Source: Atrina japonica
Lineage: Eukaryota > Mollusca > Bivalvia > Pterioida > Pinnidae
DNA length: 64,000 bases
Assembly (NCBI GenBank): GCA_030159075.1
Contig: BROG01000140.1
Coordinates: forward strand, 1 to 64,000
Reading direction: 5' to 3'
This document shows, piece after piece, positions 52,556 to 64,000 of the stretch; the first letter of the stretch is position 1, and the number at the start of each line of letters is the position of its first letter. The position numbers and the translations under genes were made by a program. Below the pieces are notes generated by a model. It saw only the letters and a program-made list of their open reading frames with translations. It did no database searches and had not been told where the DNA came from.

Positions 52556-53315
52556 GATATGGTGTGTGTTACATGGGTAAGACTGTTGTGAGGGATATGA
52601 TGTGTGTTACATGGTTAAGACTGTTGTGAGGGATATGGTGTGTTACATGGTTAAGACTGGTGAGGGATGTGGTGTGTGTTACATGGTTAAGACTGTTGTG
52701 AGGGATATGGTGTGTGTTACATGGTTAAGACTGTTGTGAGGGATGTGGTGTGTGTTACATGGTTAAGACTTGTGAGGGATGTGGTGTGTGTGTTACATGG
52801 TTAAGACTGTTGTGAGGGATATGGTGTGTTACATGGTTAAGACTGGTGAGGGATGTGGTGTGTGTTACATGGTTAAGACTGTTGTGAGGGATATGGTGTG
52901 TGTTACATGGTTAAGACTGTGGGTGAGGGATGTGGTGTGTGTTACATGGTTAAGACTGGTGAGGGATATGGTGTGTGTTACATGGTTAAGACTGTTGTGA
53001 GGGATATGGTGTGTGTTACATGGTTAAGACTGTTGTGAGGGATATGGTGTGTGTTACATGGTTAAGACTGTTGTGAGGGATATGGTGTGTGTTACATGGT
53101 TAAGACTGTTGTGAGGGATGTGGTGTGTGTTACATGGTTAAGACTGTTGTGAGGGATATGGTGTGTGTTACATGGTTAAGACTGGTGAGGGATATGGTGT
53201 GTGTTACATGGTTAAGACTGTTGTGAGGGATGTGGTGTGTGTTACATGGTTAAGACTGTTGTGAGGGATGTGGTGTGTGTTACATGGTTAGACTGTGGGT
53301 AAGGGATGTGGTGGT
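52556..53315. repeat. 38-bp minisatellite, about 19-20 copies
   Basis: The unit is GTTGTGAGGGATATGGTGTG plus TGTTACATGGTTAAGACT; shorter units lack TTGT. It lies about 2.6 kb downstream of the stop codon. Confidence 0.95.
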
Positions 53316-54883
53316 TGATAGTTTACAAACTGTAGGTGAACTTAAAAAGTAACAGTGGACATATGTATATACATAAACACTGGATAAATGTATATGGTTT
53401 TAAAAGGTACAAATGTGTTTTATCATGTATTTATTTATCCTTATAAAACATGCAACTTTAACTATTCAAGAGTAGAATACCTAAAATCTTTTTTTATATT
53501 TCGATAAATTATTGTGTGTAAGATTTAGATATTGATATATATGCATGATATGATAGGGTTGATTATGTTATTTTAAACAATAGAGATTTAAATTTTTTAA
53601 AATGTTATACTACATAAAACTTTCATTTCTGTTAGTTATGATGCATTAAATTTCTTCATTATCAATAAATTTATTTATTTTGCATTTATAAATTTAAATT
53701 TTTGTATAAAAATATTTATGAAATCTGAATTACACGAATTAGCAGTAACATTTTTGTATAGAAAAATTCATTTCATTATTCAATATTTGAACACTCATAA
53801 ATTGAAAGGTACAAAGATGTGGACCTTAGCATGTCCAATTGTCATATTTACTTTTCCCTTAGAATACTAGGCAAATTTGAACCAGGTCAGTGATACAGGA
53901 TAATTAAAGCGATATAAGCTGTCAGAATGATGAATTTTGTCCCATGACATATAGAGGAGAATATGATAAAATGTGTGTTAAAATTTATTATCAAACAAGT
54001 GAAACATTGTAAAGATCTTCTTTTCAAAGTTATTTGTTTTATTAGAATTTAAGTTTTGTAGTATCTTAAAAATGCCGGCTGTATTACCATATGCAATGAC
54101 CTTTCAGATAAACTCTATCGCTGTATCAAATGTGCTTTGTAATTAGGTCGGGGGATCTCGGTCCTTTATGTGCTCGGTCTATCAGCAATCTCGGCTCTTG
54201 ACACAATCGGCGTATGTTAAAGCCAGACGATTTTTTTTATATTTACTTTTAAAATACTGGATGTGATTAGTATGGGGAAATACATGAATTGTGTAAAATA
54301 TGTGCTTTTCAACGCTATTTTAAATATCATATATTATTGAAGCAAATTGGATGAATATATCAATAAAAATATCAGGTCACTAAAAGAAATTGTGAAAACT
54401 ATGCGTATTTCATGTTTTACAATCGTGCTGTCATGTCCGGTGAAGTTGGGCAGTTCATGTGTGTCAAGAATGGTAAAATGTATGTGTCAAGAATGATAAA
54501 ACCAAGAATGATGAAACGTATATGTCAAGAATGATAAAACTGAGAATGCGATGGGGCGAGTTAAAAATGGGTTGAGATCACTCGATATACCCGGCACGTA
54601 GACAATATCAGAAATGAATGCTTTGAAATGACAGAAAAGACCAACTTTGCCTAATTTAGGTATGAAATGATGATGTACAAAAATCAATGCAATGGGTAAT
54701 AAGAATAGAATATATATTAACTGCAAATAGCACATGCTTGTTGGACACTCGGTAATCTTCATAAAAATAACTGATGGTTAATTTGCAATGCTCTGAGTAA
54801 TGGTGGTCAAACAATAACTGATATGTTTTTGTCTAGAGCAGTGGTAGTTGATCTCAGTCAAGAAAATGTATATATTATAGTAT
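53316..54883. other. Intergenic, no feature recognised
   Basis: AT-rich. A locally GC-richer island (GGTCGGGGGATCTCGGTCCT, 54147-54230) contrasts with its surroundings but matches nothing I know. A short duplicated word (GTGTCAAGAATG.TAAAA) lies at 54460-54540. Confidence 0.35.
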
Positions 54884-55235
54884 GTAGTACACATACACAC
54901 ACACAACCACATTCACACACACTCAACCACATTCACACACTCAACCACATTCACACACACTCAACCACATTCACACACACTCAACCACATTCACAGACAA
55001 ACACATTCACACACACTCAACCATATTCACAGACAAACACATTCACACACTCAACCACATTCACAGACAAACACATTCACAGACAAACACATTCACACAC
55101 ACTCAACCACATTCACACACACTCAACCACATTCACAGACAAACACATTCACACACACTCAACCACATTCACACACACTCAACCACATTCACAGACAAAC
55201 ACGTTCACACACTCAACCACATTCACACATATACA
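54884..55235. repeat. CA-rich 16/20-bp minisatellite
   Basis: Units are ACACACTCAACCACATTCAC and AGACAAACACATTCAC in mixed order. The long open frame (54823-55329) is purely this repeat read as HTHSTTFTH and is not a gene. Confidence 0.93.
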
Positions 55236-56255
55236 TGTGTACACACACACAAACAGATGCACACAAACAGACACATTCACAGACATGCATACACAAACAC
55301 AGAAACATGCACATACACTCACACAATGACACATGTACACTCACAGACACACATACACCAACACATAGACATTCACAGACACACATACACCAACACATAG
55401 ACATTCACAGACACACATACACCAACACATAAACATCCACAGATTCACATACACCAACACATAGACATTCACCGACACACATACACCAACACATAGACAT
55501 CCACACACATACACCAACACATAGACATTCACCGACACACATACACCAACACATAGACATTCACAGATCACATACACCAACACATAGACATTCACACAAT
55601 ACACCAACACATAGACATCCACAGACACACATACACCAACACATAGACATTCACAGACACACATACACCAACACATAGACATCCACAGACACACATACAC
55701 CAACACATAGACATTCACAGACACACATACACCAACACATAGACATTCACAGATTCACATACACCAACACATAGACATTCACACACATACACCAACATAT
55801 AGACATCCACAGACACACATACACCAACACATAGACATTCACAGACACACATACACCAACACATAGACATCCACAGACACACATACACCAACACATAGAC
55901 ATCCACAGACACACATACACCAACACAGACATTCACAGACACACATACACCAACACATAGAAATTCACAGACACACATACACCAACACATAGACATTCAG
56001 ACACCCATACACCAACACAGACATTCACAGACACACATACACCAACACATAGACATTCACAGACACACATATACCAACACATAGACATTCACAGACACAC
56101 ATACACCAACACATAGACATTTACAGACACACATACACCAACACATAGACATTCACAGACACCCATACACCAACACATAGACATTCACACACATACACCA
56201 ACACATAGACATTCACACACATACACCAACACATAGACATGCACAGACACACATA
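55236..56255. repeat. 32-bp CA-rich minisatellite, about 30 copies
   Basis: The unit is AGACACACATACACCAACAC plus ATAGACATTCAC; shortened units lack GACACAC. Long open frames on the - strand (LCVGVCVSVNVYV type) are periodic read-outs. Confidence 0.95.
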
Positions 56256-57114
56256 TGGAATATGTTCATGATTTGAATTATGCAGTGTAAAATTTTGTGC
56301 TGAATTTATACTCTAAGCTTCTGTGATAAACATTTGTGTGTTCTTTATCAGAATTTAGTGTAAAAGTGATATTTCTTAGTCTTCATGGAGTGACTTGATA
56401 AATCATATTTTCCCTTATTATCCTTCCTAATGGTGAGATGAACTTTCTAGTACAATGTGATTAAAACAAAAAATCAATTTCCAGGGAAAACTGAGATAAA
56501 AAAAACAAATCAAAAAATTCTAAAATCATGTAACCCACAGCTCATGAGCATATAGTTAAATGGTGTGAAATTTCTCATCCCACAAAATCATCACTTTGAA
56601 TGTAAATGTATGTGTTAGTAGATTGATTATATACAATCATTTATAAATCGGTATTATTTATATCAGTGTATAAGTGTATTGTAATTATTTACAAGAATAA
56701 ACATTTAAAATTTGTTGACAGTAGTCTTGATATAGCAAAAAATAATATAACTAAAACCGGTGTCAGGAACTTCCACAGGTTCTATATAATTGTATGTACT
56801 ATGTAGCATTATTTATTTGGTTTATTACATAAGTTTGATTCTTTGAAGCATAATAATTTAGTGGTAAAAATTGAAATTTACATTCATTCAGTATGTTTTC
56901 CATTAATTTCTAAAATGAGAATTTCCTTTGTGCGTTTGCAAAATGGATTAATAAATTCTCAGTTAAATTGAGTATTTAAGCTTTTATTGAATTGTTGTTT
57001 GATATCGTGTGGCAGTATACTTGGTAATTATATTTACTCTTATTGTAAAATTATGCAAACTGTATGGTGACTTCTAAGTCTTAGTTAGATAAGTGAGGTT
57101 ACAGTCTAGGGCCT
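56256..57114. other. Intergenic, no feature recognised
   Basis: AT-rich DNA with no supported feature. Confidence 0.35.
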
Positions 57115-57205
57115 TGTGCCATGAATTATGATCCCACTTATGGATCTCCAGGAAGTCCATATTTGTTCAGTGTTCACCAAATTTGTATACTGTCTTTTGT
57201 ACCAC
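57115..57205 (-). repeat. Diverged copy of a ~110-bp dispersed repeat
   Basis: On the - strand, CAAATTTGGTGAACACTGAA then ATATGGACTTCCTGGAGATC aligns loosely with the copies at 58735, 60622 and 61339. It is the most diverged of the four. Confidence 0.35.
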
Positions 57206-58550
57206 ATGACAGTTTATAGTCTGGAACATTTTGGTTCACAATACAAATTAGGAAATATCCTCATTTTCAGCTCGGCATGAAATGTAGTTGGCTGAGTTCA
57301 GTATATCATTAAACTTGAGAATATTTTGAATTATATTGTTATATCAGTGCTCCTTGAACATTAAGAATCCTTTGAAGCTGTTATTTCAATGTTTTGTTTG
57401 TTAATGGGTATCTTATTGTGCACTTAATTATTGTTTTATAAAACTTATCAGGTTTATCTTGTTATCAACTGTGGATTTTGTTTTACTGAACTTATTTTTG
57501 TAATGGATTTCATTTATGTATTTATGTACTGTATTTCATTTACTTATTTATGGAATATATTGTTGATTAGAATACACACAATCAGTGCTTTTTGGCTTCC
57601 ATATGAGATTGACCTAAATGTCAATTGTCATGTTTAAATGTCCATTGTCATGTTTGTGTACCATTGATTTATAAAGTCTATGCATTGTAGACAATCATTG
57701 AAAATCTTGTTAGTATCAGTGAAGTGTTAAAGATTTCTGAAAGTTTGTTTTCTTGAGAAAGTCAAATTGTTACTGTTCAATGTAGACACTCATATATGAA
57801 CATAAAGGTAGCGCCAACTTCTGCTTACACAGAACAAAGACGGCGCTAATGTTACATGTACATTTATTAAAATTGAATTTAGTACTTTCTACACAGGTAT
57901 TTTGTCTTCTACATGTTTGACGGTATATAAATCATGTCAGCTTTAATCATGGTTTTACAAATCTGCATGTGTGAATGTCATAAAATTATTGTCTAATTTT
58001 TGAAAAGTAGATTTCCTCTCATATCCGAGTTGAGCAGGAGTCAAATAGATTCTAAAACTAGAACACAATAAATGACCGATAGCTATATAATGATTTGTGT
58101 GAATATTCTTTTTAATTTTAAACCCATTTTATATGAAAATTTTATCCTAACATTGTCCAATTTTAGATTGATTAAGTCACAATGTCGTATACTTTAAGTG
58201 CATTTTAGAGAAGAAGTACGAAAAAGCAAAACAAACAGCAATTTTCATAGCATTTATGTGTAGGTTTATAGGTTTACTCCAAGATTTTCACAATTGGCGC
58301 ACTGTATATGGTGTAACTGATGTCAATTTCTGGCTTACTACAGGATTTTCACACAGGTGCCTTTCGGCTTGATGAATCATATACATGTATATACAAAGCA
58401 AAAGTTGCAAGCGTTTTTTTCATATGTAAAATAGGATTAAACATATGTTATAAATGTACGTTAAACAAATTTTGAGGACCAAACATGAAAAATGTAATAA
58501 AAATATGTATTACATATGTTTAATGTATGTAAAATGCATGTTGGTGTTAA
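57206..58550. other. Intergenic, no feature recognised
   Basis: AT-rich. The open frame at 57431-57637 lacks recognisable features. A small imperfect inverted pair (GGTAGCGCC ... GGCGCTA) lies at 57808-57850. Confidence 0.35.
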
Positions 58551-58725
58551 ACAAACCCACTGTCTGATTTAGTGAACAAGGCTAGGATAACCTTGTTTTA
58601 TGATTGAGTGAACTAGGCTGGGGTACCCATTGTTTTATGATTAAAGGAACTAGGTTTGAATGATGTCTGAGTGACCTAAACTGGGATATCCATTGTTTTC
58701 TAATTATTGGAATTACCTTTACATC
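58550..58725. repeat. Imperfect ~55-bp repeat x3
   Basis: Three diverged units share TGANTGA(A/C)CTAGGCTGGG and CCATTGTTTTATGATT. Confidence 0.6.
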
Positions 58726-58734
58726 CCTCATTAC

Positions 58735-58865
58735 TCCTGCATGGCACCTGATCCTACCTCTTGATTTCCAGATGTCCGTGTTTGTCCATTTTTACCAGAT
58801 TTGTACCCATATCCTGGATATCATAAAGATTTATATTTGGTATCTGAGATTTTTATATGTAAGAT
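58735..58865 (-). repeat. Copy of a ~110-bp dispersed repeat
   Basis: On the - strand it reads ATCTCAGATACCAAATATAA, then ATCCAGGATATGGGTACAAA, GGACAAACACGGACATCTGG and AATCAAGAGGTAGGATCAGG. It closely matches 61339-61460 and 60622-60745. Confidence 0.7.
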
Positions 58866-60500
58866 AACTGCAAATCTTTGTTCAATTAAGTATGCAAGAA
58901 AGTGTATTCTTAATCCATACTACAGAAAATTACAATTTTAAAAATAATTCTTTAATTAACATGCATAAAACACCCACATATGTATTCAACATGCATGTAA
59001 AACACACGGAAGACAGATGATTTACATGTTTTTATGTTTTATACCAGTTTTTTAAATAGTGTTATACGTGTAAAATAAAACATGTCAAACACATGTGGTC
59101 CTCAACATGCGTATTCTATATGTAAAACATTTATTTTACAGACGTCTTTTTTATACGTAATTAAAATATGGGTTGCAGTTTTGCTGTGTATTTATGGATC
59201 ATTTGTCATGCAGAACTTAGTCCGTTAAGGTTACATGTCTTGAACTTTATTCCAGGAAACTTCCCCAGAAAATACAAAGTTTCTAAGTGACTGGGGTTTT
59301 ACGTTAGTGATCATTACTTTGTTTTAACATCGTTGACTCCTTTTGACTCAAGTTGTATATAAAATCACTTTACTTGTAATGGAGTTTTTAGATGTAAATC
59401 AAACTGATCTTGCCATTTTCTTTATTTGAAATTGAAGAAAGAATTAAACAAACTTTTTATTTTAAAGCAGGTGAATATCTTAGAAAATTGAGGTGAGATG
59501 TTGAAACTCTTACCGCCCGCTTCACTTGCTACATAACAGGGTTAGTTGTTATAACCTATAAAATGTCTACTAATTAACATCTGTTATGATGTGATGGACA
59601 TTTAAACAGTTCGATATAAATCTGAAGGTCGTCATGTTTTATTTCATTTTTTTTAAAAATCTTTGTTATCTATGCTGAAAAAAAAACTGATAGAAAAATG
59701 TGTTGTAAATGATTCGTCTAAAATTTCAGTATGTCTGAAAATGAATACTATTATATATGGAACTATAGATAAATAATCACGTTATAGTAGAACCCATACA
59801 GGTACAATTTTCACCTACATATTTACATGCATTATTCATGTTGATATGTAGACAATAAGAATGTAACGGAGTATTTATCGCATTTTCACGATCAAATATT
59901 TATTTGTATTTATTCTAGTAATGGGAAGTTGAGTATAATGTATCATGTGTTGTGATTCCCATACATTAGAAAATTATTTAATCAGCTTTACCTACAATAT
60001 TCATTTCTTATTGCTGTGTAAAATTGTTTGTATTAAGTTAAAATTTGAATTTAAGTGAATTTGTCATCAACAGATATTGTGAATTGCTTATTTCTCGTAT
60101 TGTCAATTTATAAAACAAGGCTGTCTTACCTTCTGCAAAATAATGGTTTGGTTTGTCATTTAAGTCTTAGTGTAATTACGTTTTGGGCTTTTACATGGGT
60201 AGTATTTGCTATCTTAAACTATTTTATCTTGCGATAAACACAGGTATGTTGGATTATCTGCTTATCTGTTATAATTTGTCATATTGTTTGTATGTAGTTT
60301 TTTTCACATACCTGGAACAGGAAATTCCTTGGGATAAATGTCCCAGCAATAAAATCTCTACAAATACGCTTCATATATTATTTTTTTTTTCATAATTACA
60401 TATTTCTTAAGGAAATCATTTATTTGTTAAGTTGTTTTATGGTGTGTTATGTGTTTAGTGTTATGGCAACCTATTGTTATGTTAAACCATGAATGAATTC
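58866..60500. other. Intergenic, no feature recognised
   Basis: AT-rich. Short open frames near 60055-60395 are hydrophobic but have no partner exons or motifs that I recognise. Confidence 0.35.
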
Positions 60501-60511
60501 AACATACCGGA

Positions 60512-60889
60512 ATGGAAACTCAAAACATTTGGTTTTCGAAATCGGGATTGAGATGTCCTTTCAAATGGTGTGACCATATAATGGTCAAACGTCTGTGGGC
60601 CGCTGTATACAAATATGAAAAATCTCAGATACCAAAGTACAAATTTTTAGGATGTCCAGGATATAGATACAAATTTATAAAATGGTTAAAATGGAAAAAT
60701 GTGGACTTCTGGAAACCAAGAGGTAAGTTCAGGTGCCATGGAGGAGTTAACATCCCCTGTCGACTGGTCACACCCGCCATGAGTCCACAGTCAAATCTAA
60801 ATGAAATATGTGAGGAACGCATCCTAGTCACAATTGGTACAGACATCTCAACATCCACCAACGAAAAGGCAACTCAACATTTCACTTAG
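60512..60889 (+). other. Open frame of 125 codons containing the dispersed repeat
   Basis: An ATG-to-stop frame whose middle (QIPKYKFLGCPGYRYK, then DFWKPRGKFRCHG) is encoded by the ~110-bp repeat. The same frame is open in the copy at 61339 (QIPKYKSVGCPGHRYK ... DLWKPRGWIRCH). This could be a fragment of a mobile-element protein or chance. I recognise no family. Confidence 0.25.
60622..60745 (+). repeat. Copy of a ~110-bp dispersed repeat
   Basis: It reads ATCTCAGATACCAAAGTACA, AGGATGTCCAGGATATAGAT and CTTCTGGAAACCAAGAGGTA, ending near GTTCAGGTGCCATGG. Confidence 0.7.
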
Positions 60890-61296
60890 TGAAACAGAGT
60901 AGTCGCAAACAAGACTATTATACCGACCGTAAAATTTGCGCAACACTGACATCAAACGCTGTTTTCGATATCCCTGTGTCAATAATTTTTCAGTGAGTAG
61001 TTTACATCTATATATGAAATGTACATATGTTAAACACGTCCTGGCATATCGGATCATTTGTGAAATATAAACTGCGGATATTACTTCTTAAATGTGGAAA
61101 CTTTACAATAGGAAAGCCGAAATAGTCGCGTTTGTCGTATAGCTTAGTTTCCTGTTTGTGTCTATAGTAAGTAAAATGTCTAAGAATGAAGAGTGTGTGC
61201 TTGATTCTGTTGTATCTTTAATTTCTAGTTCGCTGGGATATATCGACGACGTTATGTCAATTTATAATGACAATTTTCATATATTTCAATATAAAT

Positions 61297-61336
61297 GTTA
61301 TATTAGAATTTTCAAAATTGAAAATTCTAATATAAC
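61297..61336. repeat. Perfect 19-bp-arm palindrome with 2-nt centre
   Basis: GTTATATTAGAATTTTCAA is followed by AA and then by its exact inverted copy. It would form a hairpin or cruciform in a 40-nt stretch. Confidence 0.9.
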
Positions 61337-61338
61337 AT

Positions 61339-61460
61339 AAAACATCTCAGATACCAAAGTATAAATCTGTAGGATGTCCAGGACACAGATACAAATCCGG
61401 CAAAAAATGGACAAACACGGACCTCTGGAAACCAAGAGGTTGGATCAGATGCCATGATAT
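61339..61460 (+). repeat. Copy of a ~110-bp dispersed repeat
   Basis: It reads ATCTCAGATACCAAAGTATA, GGATGTCCAGGACACAGATA and CCTCTGGAAACCAAGAGGTT, ending near GATCAGATGCCATGA. It sits between the palindrome and the retroelement fragment. Confidence 0.7.
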
Positions 61461-61468
61461 TTTATCAA

Positions 61469-61835
61469 TCATCGTACAGCTTTCAGCCATTCAGACAAAG
61501 TGTCTGGTTCCACGTCTTCATGTTTGGCCCATAGTCTGGCATAATCTTCGACAGAATTCATAACTGAACTGAAATTCTGACGCCGATTAAAGGAACGGGC
61601 TTCGCGGTATTTAGGGCCTCTTAAAATAAGATTTTTGAGGTTTTCATTTTCAACAATAAAAACGTCGCAGGTGATGACAAGCGCGATGGGATAATATTTG
61701 AAGGGAGATGATGGACATGTGACGGTGTTGTGTAGAAGATGGTTGATGTCTAGGCACTACAAAAACCCGTTTGTAATTAAATAGCTTGGATGCGATGCAA
61801 GGTGTATAGCTATATGAAATGCAAGGCATAGTCTT
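61469..61835 (-). pseudogene. Decayed retroelement ORF fragment
   Basis: On the - strand the frame up to the TGA at 61469-61471 contains SPFKYYPIALVITCDVF, then LRGPKYREARSFN, SVEDYARLWAKHE and DTLSEWLKAVR. This string of motifs recalls a region upstream of the reverse transcriptase in abundant invertebrate retroelements, probably Penelope-like; that assignment is from memory. SKLFNYKRVF, which normally lies just upstream, is in another frame, so at least one frameshift exists. No RT core is in the window. Confidence 0.6.
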
Positions 61836-62029
61836 CAAATGGACTGTTTTTTTTACGAAACACCTAAGGAAAGTAAAAATTATGTACATGTAGGCTATTT
61901 TTATTAATCTCTATTTCAGACCACGAATCACGTGAGCTAAAATTTATCTTGAACATAAACGAAACAATTGACTTAAAACTATAATCCCAAAGCACAGGTA
62001 AAATTGTGTGGTTCATATTTCTACCGGAC
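61836..62029. other. Intergenic, no feature recognised
   Basis: It may include the 5' continuation of the decayed retroelement, but no motif is readable. Confidence 0.3.
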
Positions 62030-62250
62030 TCTGAACAATAACATAAGAGGTTAATATTTCTTTGTTACTGATCACACTTCTGTACTCCCATAGCTTGGCA
62101 ATATTTCGACTGAACTCCGAACAATAAAATAAGATGTTAGTATTTCCTTGTTACTGATCACACTTCTGTACTCCGACAATATTTCAACCGAACTCCGAAC
62201 AATAAAGTAAAAGGTTAATATTTTCTTCTTGTTGTTAACACTTGTGTATT
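62030..62250. repeat. ~75-80-bp repeat x3
   Basis: Three units share ACTCCGAACAATAA(A/C)ATAA, GTTAATATTTCTTTGTTACT and CACTTCTGTACTCC. The third is more diverged. Confidence 0.85.
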
Positions 62251-62859
62251 CCCGTAGCTTGCTTGTATTCTCTATAGATACGAAAGTATCAATAGTTGTG
62301 AAAAAAATGAACAAAAAGTGAAAGTAAAGAATATTTATAATCGTCAACATTGTCAGTTTACATACGGGGATCTTGTTAAACAATATGTTGTCCCCCTGTC
62401 AAGAATGTTGGGTAGTATTATAAAGAGCCGAAAAATGAAAGAGAATATTTGTAAATGTCAAGATTGTCAGTTTACATTTACATAAATCGAATAATAAGAC
62501 CTTTCATATTTACAGGATTCTTCTGTTTTTTTTAAATAATTGTTTTAGTCTTTTTGTTTAAAAAAATCCTGTTGAATAACCGTTTTTCTAAAGTGTTTAT
62601 CAAAACTTTGACATGAATTGTGATATTTTAAAAATTCCATTCACTGAAACATGCATCAGAATGTCAGTTTATTATCTGATATACATTGTGGAAATTTAAT
62701 AGATTATTATATGAATATACGGTTTTTTAATTATTGAAAATGTAAATAAAAAGCAAACAGGTTGTACAAAGCGAATATTACGACGAACTCGAATGTCAAG
62801 CCGCAAAACTGTAATAAAAATCTGATGCTAGTCCGCTGTTAATACTATGCTAACAATGC

Positions 62860-62860
<1 letters not shown>
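62251..62860. other. Intergenic, no feature recognised
   Basis: AT-rich, no supported feature. Confidence 0.35.

Positions 62861-62936
<76 letters not shown>
62861..62936. repeat. Compound TG/AG microsatellite
   Basis: About 24 bp of TG followed by about 50 bp of AG. On one strand this is pure alternating purine-pyrimidine next to a polypurine run. Confidence 0.98.
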
Positions 62937-62937
<1 letters not shown>

Positions 62938-63335
62938 TTTAATTAATGAGATGTATTATTGATCTGTATGAGTAGTAATTAAGAGAGCTTTGGTCTTTTA
63001 ATGTATACAGGACAGAGATAACACAGCGCATGCCTGTCAAGACCATGTAAAAGAAAAGGATGATGTGGATCAATTTAGAGAGAGAGAAGCAAATTGATAG
63101 TTATGTAAAGAGAAGTTTATATTAAATTCAAGAGTTTTTGGTTTTGGACGGTACAGTTGTGTGTGTAAAGAGTTTAGTGATGGCAATTAAAAAGTTCAGT
63201 TATTTGTGGAATATTTACTGTTTGTGAACAGTTAACTGTAAAATTATATCAATTTTCTTGTCTCTAAAATGTTTCCCTTTGCAAACAGCGTATGGTTTAT
63301 GATACAGTGGGAATAAATCGCTAAACTCTTTTTTA
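62937..63335. other. Intergenic, no feature recognised
   Basis: AT-rich DNA before the terminal MITE. Nothing else was recognised. Confidence 0.35.
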
Positions 63336-63612
63336 CCGATGGTCTCATGCGACCGAAATCTCGTACATATTTTTATTATTCATGATGAAATGAAGCCTCC
63401 GCCAATGCGAGTAAACGGTGCTCACATTCGCCAACCAATCAGATCGAGGCTTTTAAACAATTTCAGAATTGTATTGGGATCCATTGGATCAACAAATTAT
63501 GCGGTAACTTCCGTTGCCGATCACAACTACTTTGATTGGATAGATTGAACATCACCTACGCCTTATAAATATTCATTAGCTACGAGATATTTCGGTCGCA
63601 TGAGACTACGGG
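63336..63612. mobile_element. 277-bp MITE with ~30-bp inverted repeats and TA duplication
   Basis: The left end contains GTCTCATGCGACCGAAATCT CGTA; the inverted right end reads GTCTCATGCGACCGAAATAT CTCGTA. The similarity continues outward to CC next to TA on both sides (63334-63335 and 63613-63614). The 69-codon frame at 63339-63548 lies inside the element and is not a gene. Confidence 0.8.
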
Positions 63613-64000
63613 TAGGGAAGAGCATAGCGATTCCGGACCGTGGTTTTACGGCCATGTTGGAACATCTTAACATATAACAAGTGTCAAGTCTTTTGATTTT
63701 TCGACCCTTTACACAACAATTTCTCACCGGAAACTCAAAAACAGACTCACTTATAGTATATGAAACTTCTTTTTATACAAAAAAGGAAATCGCATATATA
63801 ATACAATGTATATAGTGTTACGTGAAGAACATTACATCTGCTTCTTACCTAGATTTACTCTTGTCGATTGGAAAAGACGGTCAACTTCACACATCCCTCT
63901 ATGACAAACGAGACAATTTCAATTTCCATATCACAAACTTCCCTTTTCTAAGTAGTAGTATTCCATCTTCTCCTGCCTATGGCGTTTTCATTTCACAACT
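63613..64000. other. Right edge, no feature recognised
   Basis: Slightly more GC-balanced than its surroundings. No exon or repeat can be supported before the window ends. Confidence 0.35.

Noticed and set aside
54823..55996. 168-codon HTH/STTFT frame and long - strand VCV frames
   Set aside because: Low-complexity read-outs of CA-rich minisatellites, with no start context or exon partners.
63339..63548. 69-codon frame near the right end
   Set aside because: It lies entirely inside a MITE between its inverted repeats.

Overview
The window looks like AT-rich nuclear DNA of a lophotrochozoan invertebrate, most probably a bivalve mollusc. The reasons are long introns, abundant minisatellites, tRNA-derived SINEs, and a dispersed repeat family that I recall as common in bivalves (it opens near TTTAGCTCACC and ends in a GGCC hairpin followed by TCTTGT). 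No bacterial, viral or organellar gene arrangement is present.

One multi-exon gene on the + strand fills most of the window. Twenty coding exons from 1203 to 49972 join in consistent phase into one frame of 953 codons (952 residues). The product is a patched domain-containing (PTCHD3-like) membrane protein of the RND/sterol-sensing superfamily: a short cytoplasmic N-terminus, TM1, a large extracellular loop, a sterol-sensing domain (TM2-TM6) with GxxxDD in TM4, a second extracellular loop, and TM7-TM12 with GxxxD in TM10. The first coding exon lies 15.4 kb upstream of the second. The C-terminus is ambiguous: exon 19 is open in two frames, and a candidate 32-nt exon would switch between two different tails.

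Introns hold most of the bulk. By adding my interval lengths, tandem arrays make up roughly 19.5 kb of the 48.8-kb gene. Intron 1 alone carries about 9 kb of 31/37-bp repeats, about 2.2 kb of 28/74-bp repeats and a 32-bp array. Three arrays (introns 2, 5 and 14) start at or inside the exon/intron junction, so that 5' splice-site sequence has been copied in tandem. Mobile elements include three MITEs with TA target duplications inside introns, one of them inserted in a minisatellite unit. Others are a foldback element, several SINE copies, copies of the GGCC-TCTTGT family, and an antisense poly(A) retrocopy whose 13-bp target duplication begins two bases inside the exon 16 donor.

Downstream of 49973 there is presumably 3' UTR, then intergenic DNA: a GATA microsatellite, a 38-bp minisatellite, a 1.4-kb CA-rich array, a dispersed ~110-bp repeat in at least three and probably four copies, a decayed retroelement ORF on the - strand, a 40-nt palindrome, and a fourth TA-flanked MITE near the right edge. 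I see no second convincing host gene. All exon borders come from reading splice signals, phase and family resemblance; none has been checked against RNA.
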